Notes under the pieces: generated by a model
What the model was told of the DNA's origin: nothing
Databases searched by the model: none
Seen by the model: only the letters and a program-made list of their open reading frames with translations
In this document: piece by piece, positions 1 to 54,801 of the stretch
How positions within the stretch are numbered: the stretch's first letter is position 1
Layout: each line of letters begins with the position of its first letter
Translations under genes and position numbers: made by a program
Origin: Ophiodon elongatus
Lineage: Eukaryota > Chordata > Actinopteri > Perciformes > Hexagrammidae
Length of the DNA: 64,000 nt
Assembly: GCA_016806645.1 (NCBI GenBank)
Contig: JACSYO010002159.1
Coordinates: 10,128,501 to 10,192,500, forward strand
Direction: 5' to 3'

Positions 1-120
1 AATATTGAACGTTTTTGGAGTCTGTCAGGATTCAAATTCGGAATATCTGCAGCACAAATTTTGACATGAATTATACTTAACATAGAAAAGGTGAATTAGA
101 TATCTGTTTTAAATGGCTCC

Positions 121-669
121 TAAGGGGTGGTACCAGACTGGGAGAGCAGCATTGGAGCCAGAGACACCAACAGACTTAACAAACTGGTTAAGAAGGCCGG
201 CTCCATCATTGGCTGCAAACTAGACAGTCTGGAGAATGTAGTGGAGAAAAGGTCACTGAAGAAGTTATTATCTATACTGGATAACCCGGGCCACCCTCTC
301 CACCACCTACTGCAGGGACAGCGGAGCACTTTTTCCAACAGACTCCTCCAGCTCCGCTGTCACAGGGAAAGACACAGGAGATCATTCCTGCCCACTGCAA
401 TAACACTTTACAATAAATCACCTCTGGCCAAATCAATCACTCAACTATAGCACCTTTGTTTGTTTGTTGGCTTCATCTTTGCACTACTGTTTCGTTTTGT
501 TAGTTAATTTCATTTAATATTATTATTCTATTCTATTTTTGTATATATTGTGCATTTTGTTATATTGTATTGCGTAACCTGTATGTACAAATGCTGCTGT
601 AGTGAAAAAATGGCCCCTTGCGGGATTAATAAAGTATCGATCTATCTATCTATCTATCTATCTATCTAT
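121..669 (+). repeat. 5'-truncated LINE (L2/CR1-like) 3' end
   Basis: An open frame from 127 to 450 encodes the C-terminal end of a non-LTR reverse transcriptase. It has the typical run of an RLNKLVKKAGSIIG segment, a cysteine, then HPLHHLL and RSFLPTAITLYNKS, as in the tail of fish L2-type ORF2 proteins. A short 3' UTR follows with an AATAAAG motif and then a (TCTA)n tail at about 639-669. A simple-repeat tail instead of poly(A) is usual for L2/CR1 elements. Only the last part of the element is present, so it cannot be active. Confidence 0.75.
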
Positions 670-699
670 ACACAATTTATGTTGTCAGCTGTGGATTTG

Positions 700-2399
700 A
701 CAGGCAAAATGACAAGACTACTCAAGGAAGCAGTCTGTAGGATTTAGTGGCTATTGTTGAGGTTCCAAGTAAGCAACCAACTTCAATCTCCAGTCAGATA
801 TTCATGAGCAGAACTTGTACACACTGTATACACTTTTTACAAATGTATTTGGGAGGAAAATATATTTGTACAATATATTTGATGCTTCCTTGAACATAAA
901 ATCAAATTGTTTTATTGGGTAATGTTGCAATTCCCCTGTCCCTCAAAATCTGAACTAATCACTTTCTGCACATTTTCTTTTCTGTGATTACATGGTGGAC
1001 AATTAATGTATATAATAAAAATTGTTTAATCTTAACAAACAGGCTCACTTTGCCTCATTCTAAAAAAGTTTATCAAGAATGTTTTAGGTTACTGTATTTT
1101 AACCATAGGACAGTTACTGTATGATGTTGCACAGCTAATGAAAAAAAACCTTGTTAAGTGATGAGGAAAGAAGCATTAGAGCAAAATTGAATGGTATAAT
1201 ACTTCCATCTAGTGGCAGTGATTCAGTACATGCAGCAAAAGACTTATGCCAACAATATCATCACCATATTGATCCTTCTTTAAAGTGATTAAGGTATTAA
1301 CTGCAGTTGGTATAATTGGTAGCAGATAAAAAAATCCACATACTAATATACATTTTTTTGTTTAGTTTACGAATTTCTTTCGCTCATTTTTCACAATACA
1401 ACAGTTTGCCCATATAAAACGTGGTTAGTACTAAATCATCAGATACATAAAATAGAATCAAATGGAATCAAACGTCATATTCTGACCAAAAACAAAAGGT
1501 GTAGGTTGAAGCCTGCAGCTTATTTTACTTACCCTAAATTCCTAAAACAGCACTACCCTTACTCTACCCAAAATAGCAGTGAAACAAAACAAACAAAAAT
1601 ATAATAAAGAACTACAACATCATAAATCAGAAGCAGATTAACAACAAAAAAAAAGAATATAATAGTCAGTCCTTTTCCATGTTGGTCAAAATAAAGTATA
1701 ATAAAGAAACACAAATATAATCAAGAAACAGCATTATATAGCAAAGACAGTCATATCTGTCAAGTTAGTCATTCCTCAGTTTTGGTCACATACTTTCTAT
1801 CTTTCAGGAAAAAATGATTTAGTTTATTTTCTTAAATTTACTGCTAGTGAGGGCTGAGTATTTTCCCAAATTATATACTCGATTGTCAAACTTGTTTTAC
1901 TTCATGGGTCTGTAGTGTGAAGTTGGCTTGTTTGAATGGAGCACAGGCAGACAGGCGGTGCATGCTGTTTGTGGCCCTGTTTTCAAAAGCCAACAATTTA
2001 CTGAACCGTCTGACCCACTTCCCACTTTGTTTACTGACTCGTGAAGGTTGGTGGAGGTTGCTTTTTTCAGCCTCTGTTTACCGGAGAGACTCTTTTTAGT
2101 GCCGCCTATGAGCAATTTAAGAAACAAATGAATGCCCTACATTTACAGAGATTAACCTGAAAGGTACTTCTTTTTAATTTATTTTTACACAATATGTCTG
2201 TGTTCCCAAGGTTTAAAGAACATTTATTCACAATAATATAATGTAATTTTAACCCAAAAAACTGCTCTGTAGTTTTATAGTTTATTATGTAATAAACTGT
2301 AATTTGACAGTATCTGTCTGGAAACTTTGCTGCCTCATAGTGACTGTCTGCCCCCCGACCATTTCAATTAATGAAATCAGTAGTTAGTAGTAGTTAGAC
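700..2399. other. Intergenic, no gene seen
   Basis: AT-rich sequence with no exon-like reading frame and no splice pattern that I can support. The short open frames near 1900-2130 run on both strands and show no recognisable protein. Confidence 0.5.
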
Positions 2400-3105
2400 A
2401 CCCTAGTTAGGAGTTAGACACCCTCTCCCCATTTAAGAGTAGGTTTAAGACTTTCTTCTTTGATTACGCTTTACAGTCGTTAGGGCTAGCTAAGGCTTGC
2501 CTTGGACTAGCCGTTGTCATGCTGCTATAGGCCTAGAATGCTGGGGGACTTCCTCTGATACGCTGAGCTATCCTCTCCTCATCTCCCTTTACATCTGTGT
2601 AATGTACATGTCCCAATAATACATGTTGCTAACTTAGCTTCTTCCCCGGAGTCTTCTCGCCTCGCAGGTTTCCATGAATGGACCGTTGTGGTACCCGCTG
2701 CCATGGCCCTGCCTTTGTAATGCTTCTATTGTTATTGCTGCTACAATGCTATTATCATTCTATTATATCCACTGCTGCTGTCATTTTTGATGGTAATACC
2801 TTTCTTTTATTTCTGGTATTACTGCCATTACTGCTATTATTGGTGTCACTACATTTATAATTTCTGTCATATGGACATCACATGACATTTATTGCACTTC
2901 TGTCCATCCTGGGAGAGAGAGATCCCAGATCAGTTGCTTTCCCTGAGGATCCTTCCATTTTTTTTCCCCAGTCTTTTGTTTGCGGGAGGGTGTCCTTATC
3001 AAATGAAAAGGTCCAAGGACATGATGTGTTGCACATATCCCCCTGAGGCACATTTGTGATTTTTGATATTGGTCTATATAAATGAAATTGAATGAAACAT
3101 AGAAT
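2400..3105 (+). repeat. Common teleost LINE 3' end (ORF tail and 3' UTR)
   Basis: The segment starts with a reading-frame remnant and continues through a C/T-rich stretch and a tri-nucleotide-like (tgctattatt) stretch. It ends in a GCTATATAAAT-like terminus (here 'ctatataaatgaaattgaatg'). This order matches a dispersed 3' end found many times in teleost genomes. I recognise it by pattern and could not run a repeat library search. Confidence 0.55.
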
Positions 3106-3842
3106 TTATAAAACATAGAATTTCCCCTGATTGGATACTTGCTCTCCCTCATTGAAAAGAGCTCTTGGATACAGTTAGGAAGAGTTCTTTATTTTGCTCC
3201 AAACATTGTAGAGTATTAAAGTCTACTAGGTCCATACATTTCAACTATTGTAACGAGAGCTGCAGTTATTTAATGACAGTTTTACTTATTTTAACTACAT
3301 GTCAGAAAATACAACATCAGCTCGTTGTGAAAGTAATAAATCTTTATATTTATATTATTTACTTTGAATAAATGCATCTATAGCATTGAAAATAGTGCAG
3401 TATGGTACACAAGCTACATAATCTTTCTTGAATAGATTACATGTTAAAGTTTGTGTAGTAAAAACTGGAGGAGAGTTTAATTCAGTTCAGTTTATTCAAA
3501 ACACAGAAAAAGAGAACAACCAACCACATTGATGCAAAATAAATCAATAGCATTTGTAGTGTGCAGATTTTAATTTAAAGGTGTTTTTCTTTAATGGTTG
3601 ATGATAGATGTTTACATTTAATGCTATCTATGAACAGTATGAACAATATTTAGTTACCAATGAAAGCCATAATTACGTGTAGCTGCAAGAAGTTTGCTAA
3701 TTTCAAACCAGCACATTAACAAGAAGCATTATTTAGATCAAAGGAATTGACATAATGCATACACATGAACAATTGCATGATACCAGGGCTACTGTTTCCA
3801 ACAGACAAAGAGAGTTATATGCTCACATTCAAGCCAGAAACA
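3106..3842. other. Downstream flank of the OlfC gene
   Basis: AT-rich sequence between the LINE remnant and the receptor stop codon. It probably includes the receptor 3' UTR. A stretch near 3480-3500 (ttcagttcagtttattcaaa) resembles the start of common fish repeats. No exon is seen. Confidence 0.4.
3491..3496 (-). terminator. Possible polyadenylation signal of the OlfC gene
   Basis: AATAAA on the minus strand, about 350 nt beyond the receptor stop codon. It is only a hexamer match, and other sites cannot be excluded. Confidence 0.3.
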
Positions 3843-4265
3843 CTATCTTGCCATCAGGTGTTTCTTCGTGTTTTTCTCAGGCCTCAAGAGAATGATGAAA
3901 CATTTGGGGGCAAAAATGCAGAGCAGTAAACCATAGCTAGAGGCTAGGATTGCAAAAATCTCCACAGCAACAACATACTTCCCAGGAGAGCTAATGTAAG
4001 CAGGGACAAAGGCCACCCAGACAGCACAGAATATCAGCATGCTGAAAGTGATCAGTTTGGCCTCATTGAAGTTGTCAGGGAGTTTCCGAGCAAGAAAGGC
4101 CAGCAGGAGACTGGTGCAGGCCAGCAGACCAATGTAACCCAGAACCAGAGAGAAGCCCACCACAGAGGCCATGGCACACTCCAAGGAGACCTTTAACCCT
4201 TTGAAACCCAGATCACGTTGAGGCACAGGGGGGCTGAGGGACAGCCATGTCGCACAGATGATAAT
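3843..4265 (-). CDS. OlfC exon 11 (TM4 to C-terminus)
   Basis: 140 codons plus stop. Key strings are LLAFLARKLPDNFNEAKLIT, FVPAYISSPGKY and EIFAILASSYGLLLCIFAPK. The short C-tail ends KHLMAR. The tail length and sequence are typical of V2R/OlfC receptors. Confidence 0.95.
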   Translation of the reverse strand: MIICATWLSLSPPVPQRDLGFKGLKVSLECAMASVVGFSLVLGYIGLLACTSLLLAFLARKLPDNFNEAKLITFSMLIFCAVWVAFVPAYISSPGKYVVAVEIFAILASSYGLLLCIFAPKCFIILLRPEKNTKKHLMAR

Positions 4266-7200
4266 CTGGATGAAAAGTAAACACGTCAGTGTTATCATTT
4301 TTTATATCAAGTGAAGAAATGTTCTCATCATTAAATCAATAACTCAATATTCACACCTGTATAGATGTAAAGAGGCAAACACTTCCTCTCTGTTGGCCTG
4401 GACCAAACCATTTCATCAATGCTCCAGCACCAGGCCTAGCTGAGCGGAAAACAGCAAGAACTACTACGGTTTTGACCAGCAGGCAGGAAACACAAAGTAC
4501 AAAGCTGATCCCAAAAGCTGCCTGTTGGAACCGACAAGACCAGACTGATGGACGACCAATGAACACCAGTGAGCACAGGAAGCACAGCTTCAGGGACAGG
4601 AGAAGCAGGAAGCTCAGTTCTGAATTGTTGGCTCGCACCTTGATGGCAATCAGATTAACAGACAAAGATAAGAAAGTAATGTGGAAGAATTTCACATTGT
4701 GTTACACACTGTGTTATATTACTCAAGGTTCTTACCAAAGGTGTTTGACGGTAGCAGAGAAACACCACAAACACAGCTGTTGTCACCACAGCACCAGATA
4801 CAGCTGCTGTAGTCAAGGTGATGCCCAATGTTTCATTGAAGGAAAGGAAGTCCAGCTGGCGAGGGATGCAGGCAGTTTGTTTGCCATTTGACCAAAACTC
4901 ATATGGACAACTTTCACAGTGAAGGGAATCTGGGTGAGGGGGAAAAAGGAGGTAAGGAAAATAAAACACAAACAGCTAAATTAATTTCTTATAATTTCCT
5001 CACCAGTTTGATTGCTAATCTCCCCTTCAGCACATTGGATACAGTCAAAGCAGCAGAGAGGTTCTCCTTTCCTGTTGGCCTTTCGGGTACCTGGGGGACA
5101 GTTCTCACTGCACACTGAAGTTGGCACCTAAACAACAAGTAAAACCATATTCTCAAGACATAATGCCTTGTGAATCACATTTTGGTACTGGCCTCAATCA
5201 ATATTGTTCTTTTTTAACTACCTGATTGGATCCTGTACTCCACTGAATGGCTGATTCATTAAGGTGGAGGTCAAACCCGTCCACACGACCAATCAAAACA
5301 AGTTTGAGTGACCCCTCAGGGGTGTTTTGCCAGTTGACAAGGTCGTACTTTGCTTGAATGTCGGCACCTTGGAAATAAAACATTTCCCCTTGTGGTGTGG
5401 TAAAGTTCAATTTGTTCAAGTGGTGCAACAGCTGAAAGTACCAAATGTTAAAGAGACACATTTAAAATTCACATTTAAAATACTATAGTCTGTTAACAAA
5501 AGATGCATTGATGATATTAAATGACCCTTGTGGTTAAGATGACTCAGGGACAATAGTGTTACCTCTATGGGTTTGATGTGTTTTGGATAAGAGCAGGTGG
5601 AGCTGTTGTTTCCAGGTGAGCTTTCTCTATCAGGACAGGACAAGAGGCTGTGAAGGGCGTGAGCTGCAGCATAAACAGCAAGGTAGACGTTATATGCCAC
5701 CCTAAGCTGGGAGATATCAGTGAAGTGATTCTTCACTCCCTCCAGGGACTCTCTCCCACTGCAGAGTGGCAGAGAAGCTTTCTGAGAGGACCACTTAGCA
5801 GGAAAAAGAGATGCTGCATGTGATTGTGTAGCTCCAAGACTGCATCCAAACTCTTTTTCCCAGAATTCTCGTAAGAATTCATCATCAGGACGACGCATTG
5901 GGTGCAAACTTCTGAGATAATTTTCAAATCCGGGTATTGTTGAACTTCGAATGGCCACACCAAGAACACCACTTGCCACTTTAGAGATGTCAAGATCTTG
6001 AAGAAGATCATCACTGGTGCTCCAAGCCTCACTGGCCAGAAACTGTCTGTCAGTCACCTACAGTAAGTAAATTTTGCCAAGAAAAAAAAAATGACATTTT
6101 GTTTTTACAAACTATATGTCTTTGTTTAGTGATGAATCCCTTAGTCTATACAAATGTCCACGCAGTTGCTCACATTTATCTTGGCCAGTTCCAGAAACAC
6201 TTTCTTAATCTCTGTATACCAGCAAAAGATCAGAATCACCCTGGCAGTCGAAGCTTGAATTGTGAGGGCTATACGACTGGCATCACTCACAATAGTTTCT
6301 TTCAGGAGAGTCTCTATAAATTCCAGACACACCCCTTTCCCCTGGGTCTCTTCCTGAAATGCCTAGAGACCAAAACAACAAACATGTTCATAAAGATATT
6401 GTTATTTACTATTTATGAAGTAAATCCATGAGATACTTTTTTAAGGGGATTTACTGTAAAATAACAAAGACATACACCTGTATTGCCAGATGACCATAAT
6501 CCTTGTTTACAACCACAGCTCCCATCCAAGTCCAGCGGAAGCGAATGGCCAATCGTGCCATGGCCTGGGCTTGGTAAATATCACTGGGGATTGTTCTGAA
6601 GACATTAGGAAAGTTAAACCTGTCACTCAGACAAGGGCAGCTTGCCATGTAGCTGATCTGAAAGAAGGACGCAGAAATATTATTTTGACACTGCTTTTAC
6701 AGCAATAACACAATTTTATCTTTAATTCAAATGTTTTCAAATAGTATTGGCCTCTTGTAGTATAAATATAAAGGATTATTCCCTTAGGTATTGAAACTCA
6801 CAAGTGGCACAGAGAGAGGCCCCAGGACCCTGGACAGAACTATGGTTGTTGTTGACGAGGCAGTACCAATGAGCAAAGGAACAGGCTGACCCGCTGCTTA
6901 TAGCATTAAACATATAATTACATGACGTTAACCTTTTTATACTATAGCCATATAAGTTGTTGTTTTCATGGACATGGTAAATGTTCACTGCATATTTAAT
7001 CATATCAAATCATACCTGCTGTCTCTCCAGGTTGTCCATAAGCTGCAGAATGAGACGTAGAGGGTGTTAAGTTGCAGCTGTGTGCGTCTCCTCCGACCAG
7101 TGAGAGTGCAACTTGCTGAGCCCAGTAGGAGCTGGCACAGCTATCAAGTATACGGTAGCCCAACTTCACTCCTGGTAGGAGGGTGCTGTTTCGATTGATT

Positions 7201-7919
7201 TCCTCCACCGCAAACGTCATAGTATATGCATTTTTTAATGACTCTAGATCTAAACTGAAACCACAAGAGATGAAATTAATTAAATAAACTACAATATCAG
7301 TGAAAGATATATTCACCATGGATATTGATATAACAATAGCTAATATATAAAAAAAATAATTTAGATCAACATAAACATATTACAGCAACATTTGTTGAAA
7401 ATATTATACTATAGTTCTATAGTATACTAAAATATGCTTATCTCAGATATATGCAACTTTAAAATTGTTGTTATTAATGAACCAATTATAAAACACAATG
7501 CAAATTATAAACATTATATCACATTATAGCTCAACATTTTTGGAGAATATTTTCATCTGTATTTTAACAGAAACATATGAGCATGACAATATATATATAA
7601 AAAAACAATGTGCTGAACAACATAATAATACATGTTGTGTTTACCCTGTGCAAGGTTCATAATGAGGCAGCTTGGTGAATTCCTGCGCGATAGCTGAAGT
7701 TGTGTAATAAAGATTAAAAAGTCCACCAATAATCACATCTCCATCCTGGGAGAGGCTCTTGTTGATCTGCACTCCCCACCGGGAGCACACTATCGCCTGA
7801 ACCACCTCCAGCCCCGTCTGTCTATCCATTACAACGAGAAGCAGCAGGGAGAGAGCTGAGGGGGACCATGGTATGAAGAGCCAGGGGAACCAAGACATGG
7901 ATGCAGCTGTTCGGAACAT
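3843..7919 (-). CDS. Olfactory family C G-protein-coupled receptor (V2R-like, OlfC)
   Basis: Eleven exons join in frame (7645-7919, 7016-7254, 6802-6893, 6478-6657, 6174-6362, 5563-6057, 5222-5431, 5004-5127, 4736-4929, 4357-4638, 3843-4265), giving 2,703 nt or 900 residues plus stop, the usual V2R length. Order: hydrophobic N-terminus, Venus-flytrap ligand-binding domain (GTASSTTT binding-loop motif, FRTIPSD), nine-cysteine linker, 7TM domain. The 7TM carries LPDNFNEAK and ends PKCFIILLRPEKNTKKHL, which fits V2R/OlfC better than T1R taste receptors. No stop or frameshift was found, so it looks functional. Fish OlfC receptors sit in ciliated or microvillous olfactory neurons and bind amino acids; this ligand is unknown. 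It lies about 2.2 kb past the plch1 stop on the same strand. An upstream in-frame Met (7919) and a Met seven codons later are both possible starts. The high exon number is odd because V2R genes typically have six. Confidence 0.9.
4357..4638 (-). CDS. OlfC exon 10 (TM2 to TM4 region)
   Basis: 94 codons beginning VRANNSELSFLLLLSLKLCF. It then has FIGRPSVWSCRFQQAAFGIS and VLCVSCLLVKTVVVLAVF, the V2R signature around TM2-TM3. Acceptor catcaag, donor GTGTGA. Confidence 0.92.
4736..4929 (-). CDS. OlfC exon 9 (cysteine-rich linker, part 2, and TM1)
   Basis: Encodes LHCESCPYEFWSN and ACIPRQLDFLSFNETLGI, then the first membrane helix (AVSGAVVTTAVFVVFLCYRQTPL). It ends at a GTAAGA donor right after TM1, where V2R genes normally have no intron. 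Confidence 0.9.
5004..5127 (-). CDS. OlfC exon 8 (cysteine-rich linker, part 1)
   Basis: 124 nt, the usual size of V2R exon 5. It encodes VPTSVCSENCPPGTRKA and LCCFDCIQCAEGEISNQT, the first part of the nine-cysteine linker that couples ligand binding to the membrane domain. Confidence 0.92.
5222..5431 (-). CDS. OlfC exon 7 (end of ligand-binding domain)
   Basis: 70 codons from LLHHLNKLNFTTPQGEMFYF to NESAIQWSTGSNQ, matching the V2R stretch F.T..G..V.FD..G....YD..NWQ. It sits where canonical V2R exon 4 lies. Acceptor tttcag; the donor GTAGTT is weak. Confidence 0.88.
5563..6057 (-). CDS. OlfC exon 6 (ligand-binding domain, lobe 2)
   Basis: 165 codons. It opens TDRQFLASEAWSTSDDLL, then carries GVLGVAIRSSTIPGFENYL, FWEKEFGCS and LRVAYNVYLAVYAAAHALH, all well conserved in V2R and CaSR-like receptors. 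Acceptor ctgtag, donor GTAACA. Confidence 0.92.
6174..6362 (-). CDS. OlfC exon 5 (ligand-binding domain)
   Basis: 63 codons, from AFQEETQGKGVCLEF to VFLELAKIN. The VCLEF and ARVILIFCW strings match the second lobe of V2R ligand domains. Acceptor gtctctag, donor GTGAGC. Confidence 0.86.
6478..6657 (-). CDS. OlfC exon 4 (ligand-binding domain)
   Basis: 60 codons starting ISYMASCPCLSDRFNFP. It continues with FRTIPSDIYQAQAMA and WTWMGAVV..DYG, classic family C ligand-domain motifs. Acceptor ctttcag, donor GTGTAT. Confidence 0.88.
6802..6893 (-). CDS. OlfC exon 3 (ligand-binding loop)
   Basis: A short 92-nt exon encoding PVPLLIGTASSTTTIVLSRV and ending VPL. The paired serines of the TASSTTT string lie where family C receptors hold the alpha-amino/carboxyl group of amino-acid ligands. 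In most V2R genes this segment belongs to one long exon 3. Confidence 0.82.
7016..7254 (-). CDS. OlfC exon 2 (ligand-binding domain)
   Basis: Encodes FAVEEINRNSTLLPG and LGYRILDSC, hallmark strings of the V2R/CaSR flytrap domain. The acceptor is tttcag and the donor GTATGA. The end of the exon (HSCNLTPSTSHSAAYGQ) falls in the variable loop, so the exact 3' junction is less certain than the rest. Confidence 0.82.
7645..7919 (-). CDS. OlfC exon 1 (signal peptide and start of ligand domain)
   Basis: Encodes 91 codons plus two bases. The stretch WFPWLFIPWSPSALSLLLLV is a likely signal peptide. It is followed by GGLFNLYY, the first strand motif of family C ligand domains, and ends EPCT before the donor GTAAAC. 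The second Met (MSWF) leaves a more usual signal peptide length than the first. Confidence 0.82.
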
Positions 7920-8387
7920 TTAACACATATCGGTTATCTGAATGTCAGAATATGCATTAATACATTCAGTCTGTGTAAAACACCAGTCACATCCAACCTA
8001 CGTCATCAAACCTGACAATAGAGTGAATTAAATTCAGAAAAAGTGGTACCTCATATACAACATTCAACAGCTCCTGTTACCAAAGACAAATCCATTAAAT
8101 GTCACATCTAAATCTAACATCATAGCCTCATGTCAAAAACAGAGAACAAAATAAAGAGAAACATGTTTCACTTGGTTAAACAGCTCCTATCACAAGGCCA
8201 ATAGCTAACTCTGAATATGACCTGAACATAACCATACCCCTCTTCTGCGCAAGTGAAGTGTTGATGTGAATATATATAGTAGGTGTAAAGCCTTTTGCAA
8301 GGAAGTAAAACTGATGACACACAAGCCAAAATGACTCCTCTCTAGAGTGATGGTGGAAAAACAACTGAATGCTTGCAAGCTTGTAAA
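7920..8387 (-). promoter_or_regulatory. Upstream region of the OlfC gene with a TATA-like site
   Basis: A TATATATA string at 8271-8278 reads as a TATA box on the minus strand, about 350 nt before the start codon. No upstream exon is evident. The site was chosen by position and composition only, so it is a weak call. Confidence 0.28.
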
Positions 8388-8419
8388 GTGTGTGTGTGTG
8401 CGTGCGTGCGTCCGCGCGC

Positions 8420-8456
<37 letters not shown>
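8388..8456. repeat. GT microsatellite with CG interruptions
   Basis: About 70 nt of (GT)n interrupted by cgtgcgtgcg and cgcgcgcg. Alternating purine-pyrimidine of this kind can form Z-DNA. It lies between the OlfC promoter and the plch1 3' UTR. Confidence 0.95.
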
Positions 8457-8458
<2 letters not shown>

Positions 8459-8962
8459 TGAGATGTATAGTATGCTTCCTATAGATAAACTACTGTATGA
8501 TTTCATTCAAATAACTGCAGGTAACTGAGATACTGTACCTCAGGATAAACAAGTAAGTGTCTGAAGGCTGCTTTTATCTAAATGAGCTGAAAAGTGGAGA
8601 TAAAACATGAAAGAAAACATCCACCTTAATGGGTTCCTTTTCTCTTAGATTTCTAAGGAATATTGTACTGTGATTGAGCCATACAACTTAACAAAGTGCG
8701 GCAGTCTGGTATGGGGAATTGTATGCCCAGAGCGACAGGTGTGCTGTTAGTCAGCTTTATTATACAGTAATTTCATGAGCAATTACATCCCATTATGGTT
8801 AAGGTGTCATATGGGGAAAGATGAGGCTGTTTGTGACCTACAATGACGTCATTTTGAGCTTGAGCTTCATTGTTGATGAATTATCTGTTGAATGTTCTGT
8901 GTAGCATTTTGAGTGAAACAGAAAATAAAAATGGAATTTGTTGAAATCAAATATTTCAATAT

Positions 8963-10138
8963 TTTATTGCATTGGTAGGAAAACGCTCAGAGTTCGCCGA
9001 TGAGCAACAATACAAAGAAAATAGGATGGCGTAACACTGTAACAATAAAAAACAAACTGCTGCTTTGCCACCCTCCCCTCCTCAGCCTGGCCCTGTGTAG
9101 CTGTCACTTTGTTTTTTCATTCCATTAAGTTATACAAAATAAAACAACCATAACGAACAAGAGATTATTTTTGCAGTCTGTATCAAAGCAATTATAAAAA
9201 TAAGACCTTTAAACTCCAAATCTTTCAAATTTGCAATCATGTTTTCAAATTCTACAAATCATAGAGAGCAACAAGTCCAAGTAAGGAAGTTAATGTATTG
9301 TATTGAACCTAATACAAACAAGCCTTCGTCCTCTGTTGTATCCAATGCAGCTATTTGTTCTGTGCAAATGTTGTTAGGCAATGCAACATCTATTGTATGA
9401 ATTGGTGCATAGTCATGCTTGACATGTTCACAGGTAACATGCACAAACAAAAATGTACAGTTATAATTGGTTCTCAACTAAAACCCATCTCAGATTTAAA
9501 ACAATGACAGGAATATTTACAAACATCACACATGAAGAAATACCACTGAAAAGAGAAGGAAGACTTACATTTCACCCTTAAAAAGATTAACCCCATCTAT
9601 TAAAAGAGCAGTTTGATTATACTACACATTCAAATGATAAAAATAAAGACATTCCCTCTTTGCCTAAAACCCAATTCTTATTATTTTTTTGCTTCATAGT
9701 CAATGTTCGCAGTTTGGAAAGTACATCACAGGGACAAAGATAACAAGTATCTGTACAATCAGTCTAGGAAGCCATTTGGAGGGAATCAAAGTTCCCAAGT
9801 ACATTTACACATGAAGCAGAATACAGACAATACACTGCCAGACTAGAAAGACCATTCACTTGAATAGAGGACATTTCATACAAGAATTTCATGCTGTCAG
9901 ATCCAGCTATGGATTACATGTGGTGTTTCACATACATTGAACAGACTATATCTTTAGGCTCTAGAAATAGCCCAGAATAAGATTTATTTAACTGTCATGA
10001 TGGAAACCTACTGGTCTTTGAACATGGGAAAAAACAATGGCTAGTATATATTTCCTTGATCTTCTGGCTTTTTGTGTAATTGAACATCATCAAGAATCAC
10101 AGCTTGATCATTAATCTAATTTTAGGTTATGGTCAAAT
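8963..10138 (-). other. plch1: plch1 3' untranslated region (inferred)
   Basis: AATAAA occurs on the minus strand at 9983-9988 and 8963-8968, about 150 and 1,170 nt past the plch1 stop. Either could end the transcript, and the far one is used here as the outer bound. No coding sequence is seen in this stretch. Confidence 0.4.
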
Positions 10139-53930
<43,792 letters not shown>

Positions 53931-54460
53931 TTGGGACTCGAGGTGTTGATCTCACGAGGTCCCTCCATGTGTTTTGGACATCATTTTTATCTCCTAATTG
54001 CAGCAGCTCGAAAAACCATCAAACCATGCCTGACTAGTCCATTTCTCCATGATGATTGGACGTTCACATGAAATGCGCCATGATGCTGAAGTGTCACTTT
54101 TTGGTGCTAAAAACGAACCCAGAAATGTACTGCTCCTCGTCATCTGCCTGTACGATCTGTGGAGTGGGTTCACAAACCATCAAACCTCTCACATCCACAG
54201 CCGCTGCGCGCACATCCTCTCCTCTCACCCGCCGCAGCACACAGGCAAAGCGACAAGCCGATTTCTCACACGCTCGTTGGACCGACGGAGAGTGGTTGTT
54301 AATAAGCAAGAGATTAGCCAATGCATGGGCTGAGCGAGAGTGAGTGATAGCGCACAGAGCAGTGGTTTAACCGCCAGAGTTGGGCATTTCCATCCGCTTT
54401 GCCCTGCAGTCTGCTTCAGCTGTGTGGCGACAGTTTGAATTCCCACCAAACCGAACTCGT
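53931..54460 (-). promoter_or_regulatory. plch1: Probable promoter / 5' UTR of plch1 exon 1A
   Basis: The 54170-54400 stretch is richer in CG dinucleotides (ccgctgcgcgcac, cccgccgcagc, accgacgg) than the surrounding AT-rich DNA. It contains CCAAT-type sequence (agccaatgc). It lies directly upstream of the canonical start on the minus strand. The transcription start site is not determined. Confidence 0.4.
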
Positions 54461-54470
54461 GTCACTAACG

Positions 54471-54496
54471 TTTGTTTGTTTGTTTGTTTGTTTGTT
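54471..54496. repeat. (TTTG)n microsatellite
   Basis: About six perfect tetranucleotide units directly upstream of the CG-richer putative promoter. Confidence 0.92.
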
Positions 54497-54747
54497 CAGG
54501 TCAGGCATTCCTCTGTGCACATCCCAAACAGTCACCATTGCGCAGGGATGCCAGCGCTATGACCTACTTTACACTCTCGGTGTGTCTCTCGTTCTGTGCT
54601 TCCTCAAAGACGCAGCAGGAAAAATGGAACATGAGTGTATTCTCTGCAGTGCGCACACTGGGGGCCCCGTGTCCCAAGAGAGAGAAAGAGAGAGTGAGAG
54701 CGCGCAAGTTCTGTGTAAACATTTATTAATAGTTCAGCTTTTAAAAA

Positions 54748-54753
54748 GTGTGC

Positions 54754-54800
<47 letters not shown>
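54748..54800. repeat. GT microsatellite
   Basis: About 25 GT units with an initial gcgc. Confidence 0.95.

Positions 54801-54801
<1 letters not shown>

Noticed and set aside
3843..7919. T1R taste receptor identity for the family C receptor
   Set aside because: The 7TM strings LPDNFNEAK, VPAYISSPGKY and the KNTKKHL tail fit V2R/OlfC, whereas T1Rs have LPxNYNEA and different TM6-TM7 sequence. Synteny with plch1 also fits OlfC.
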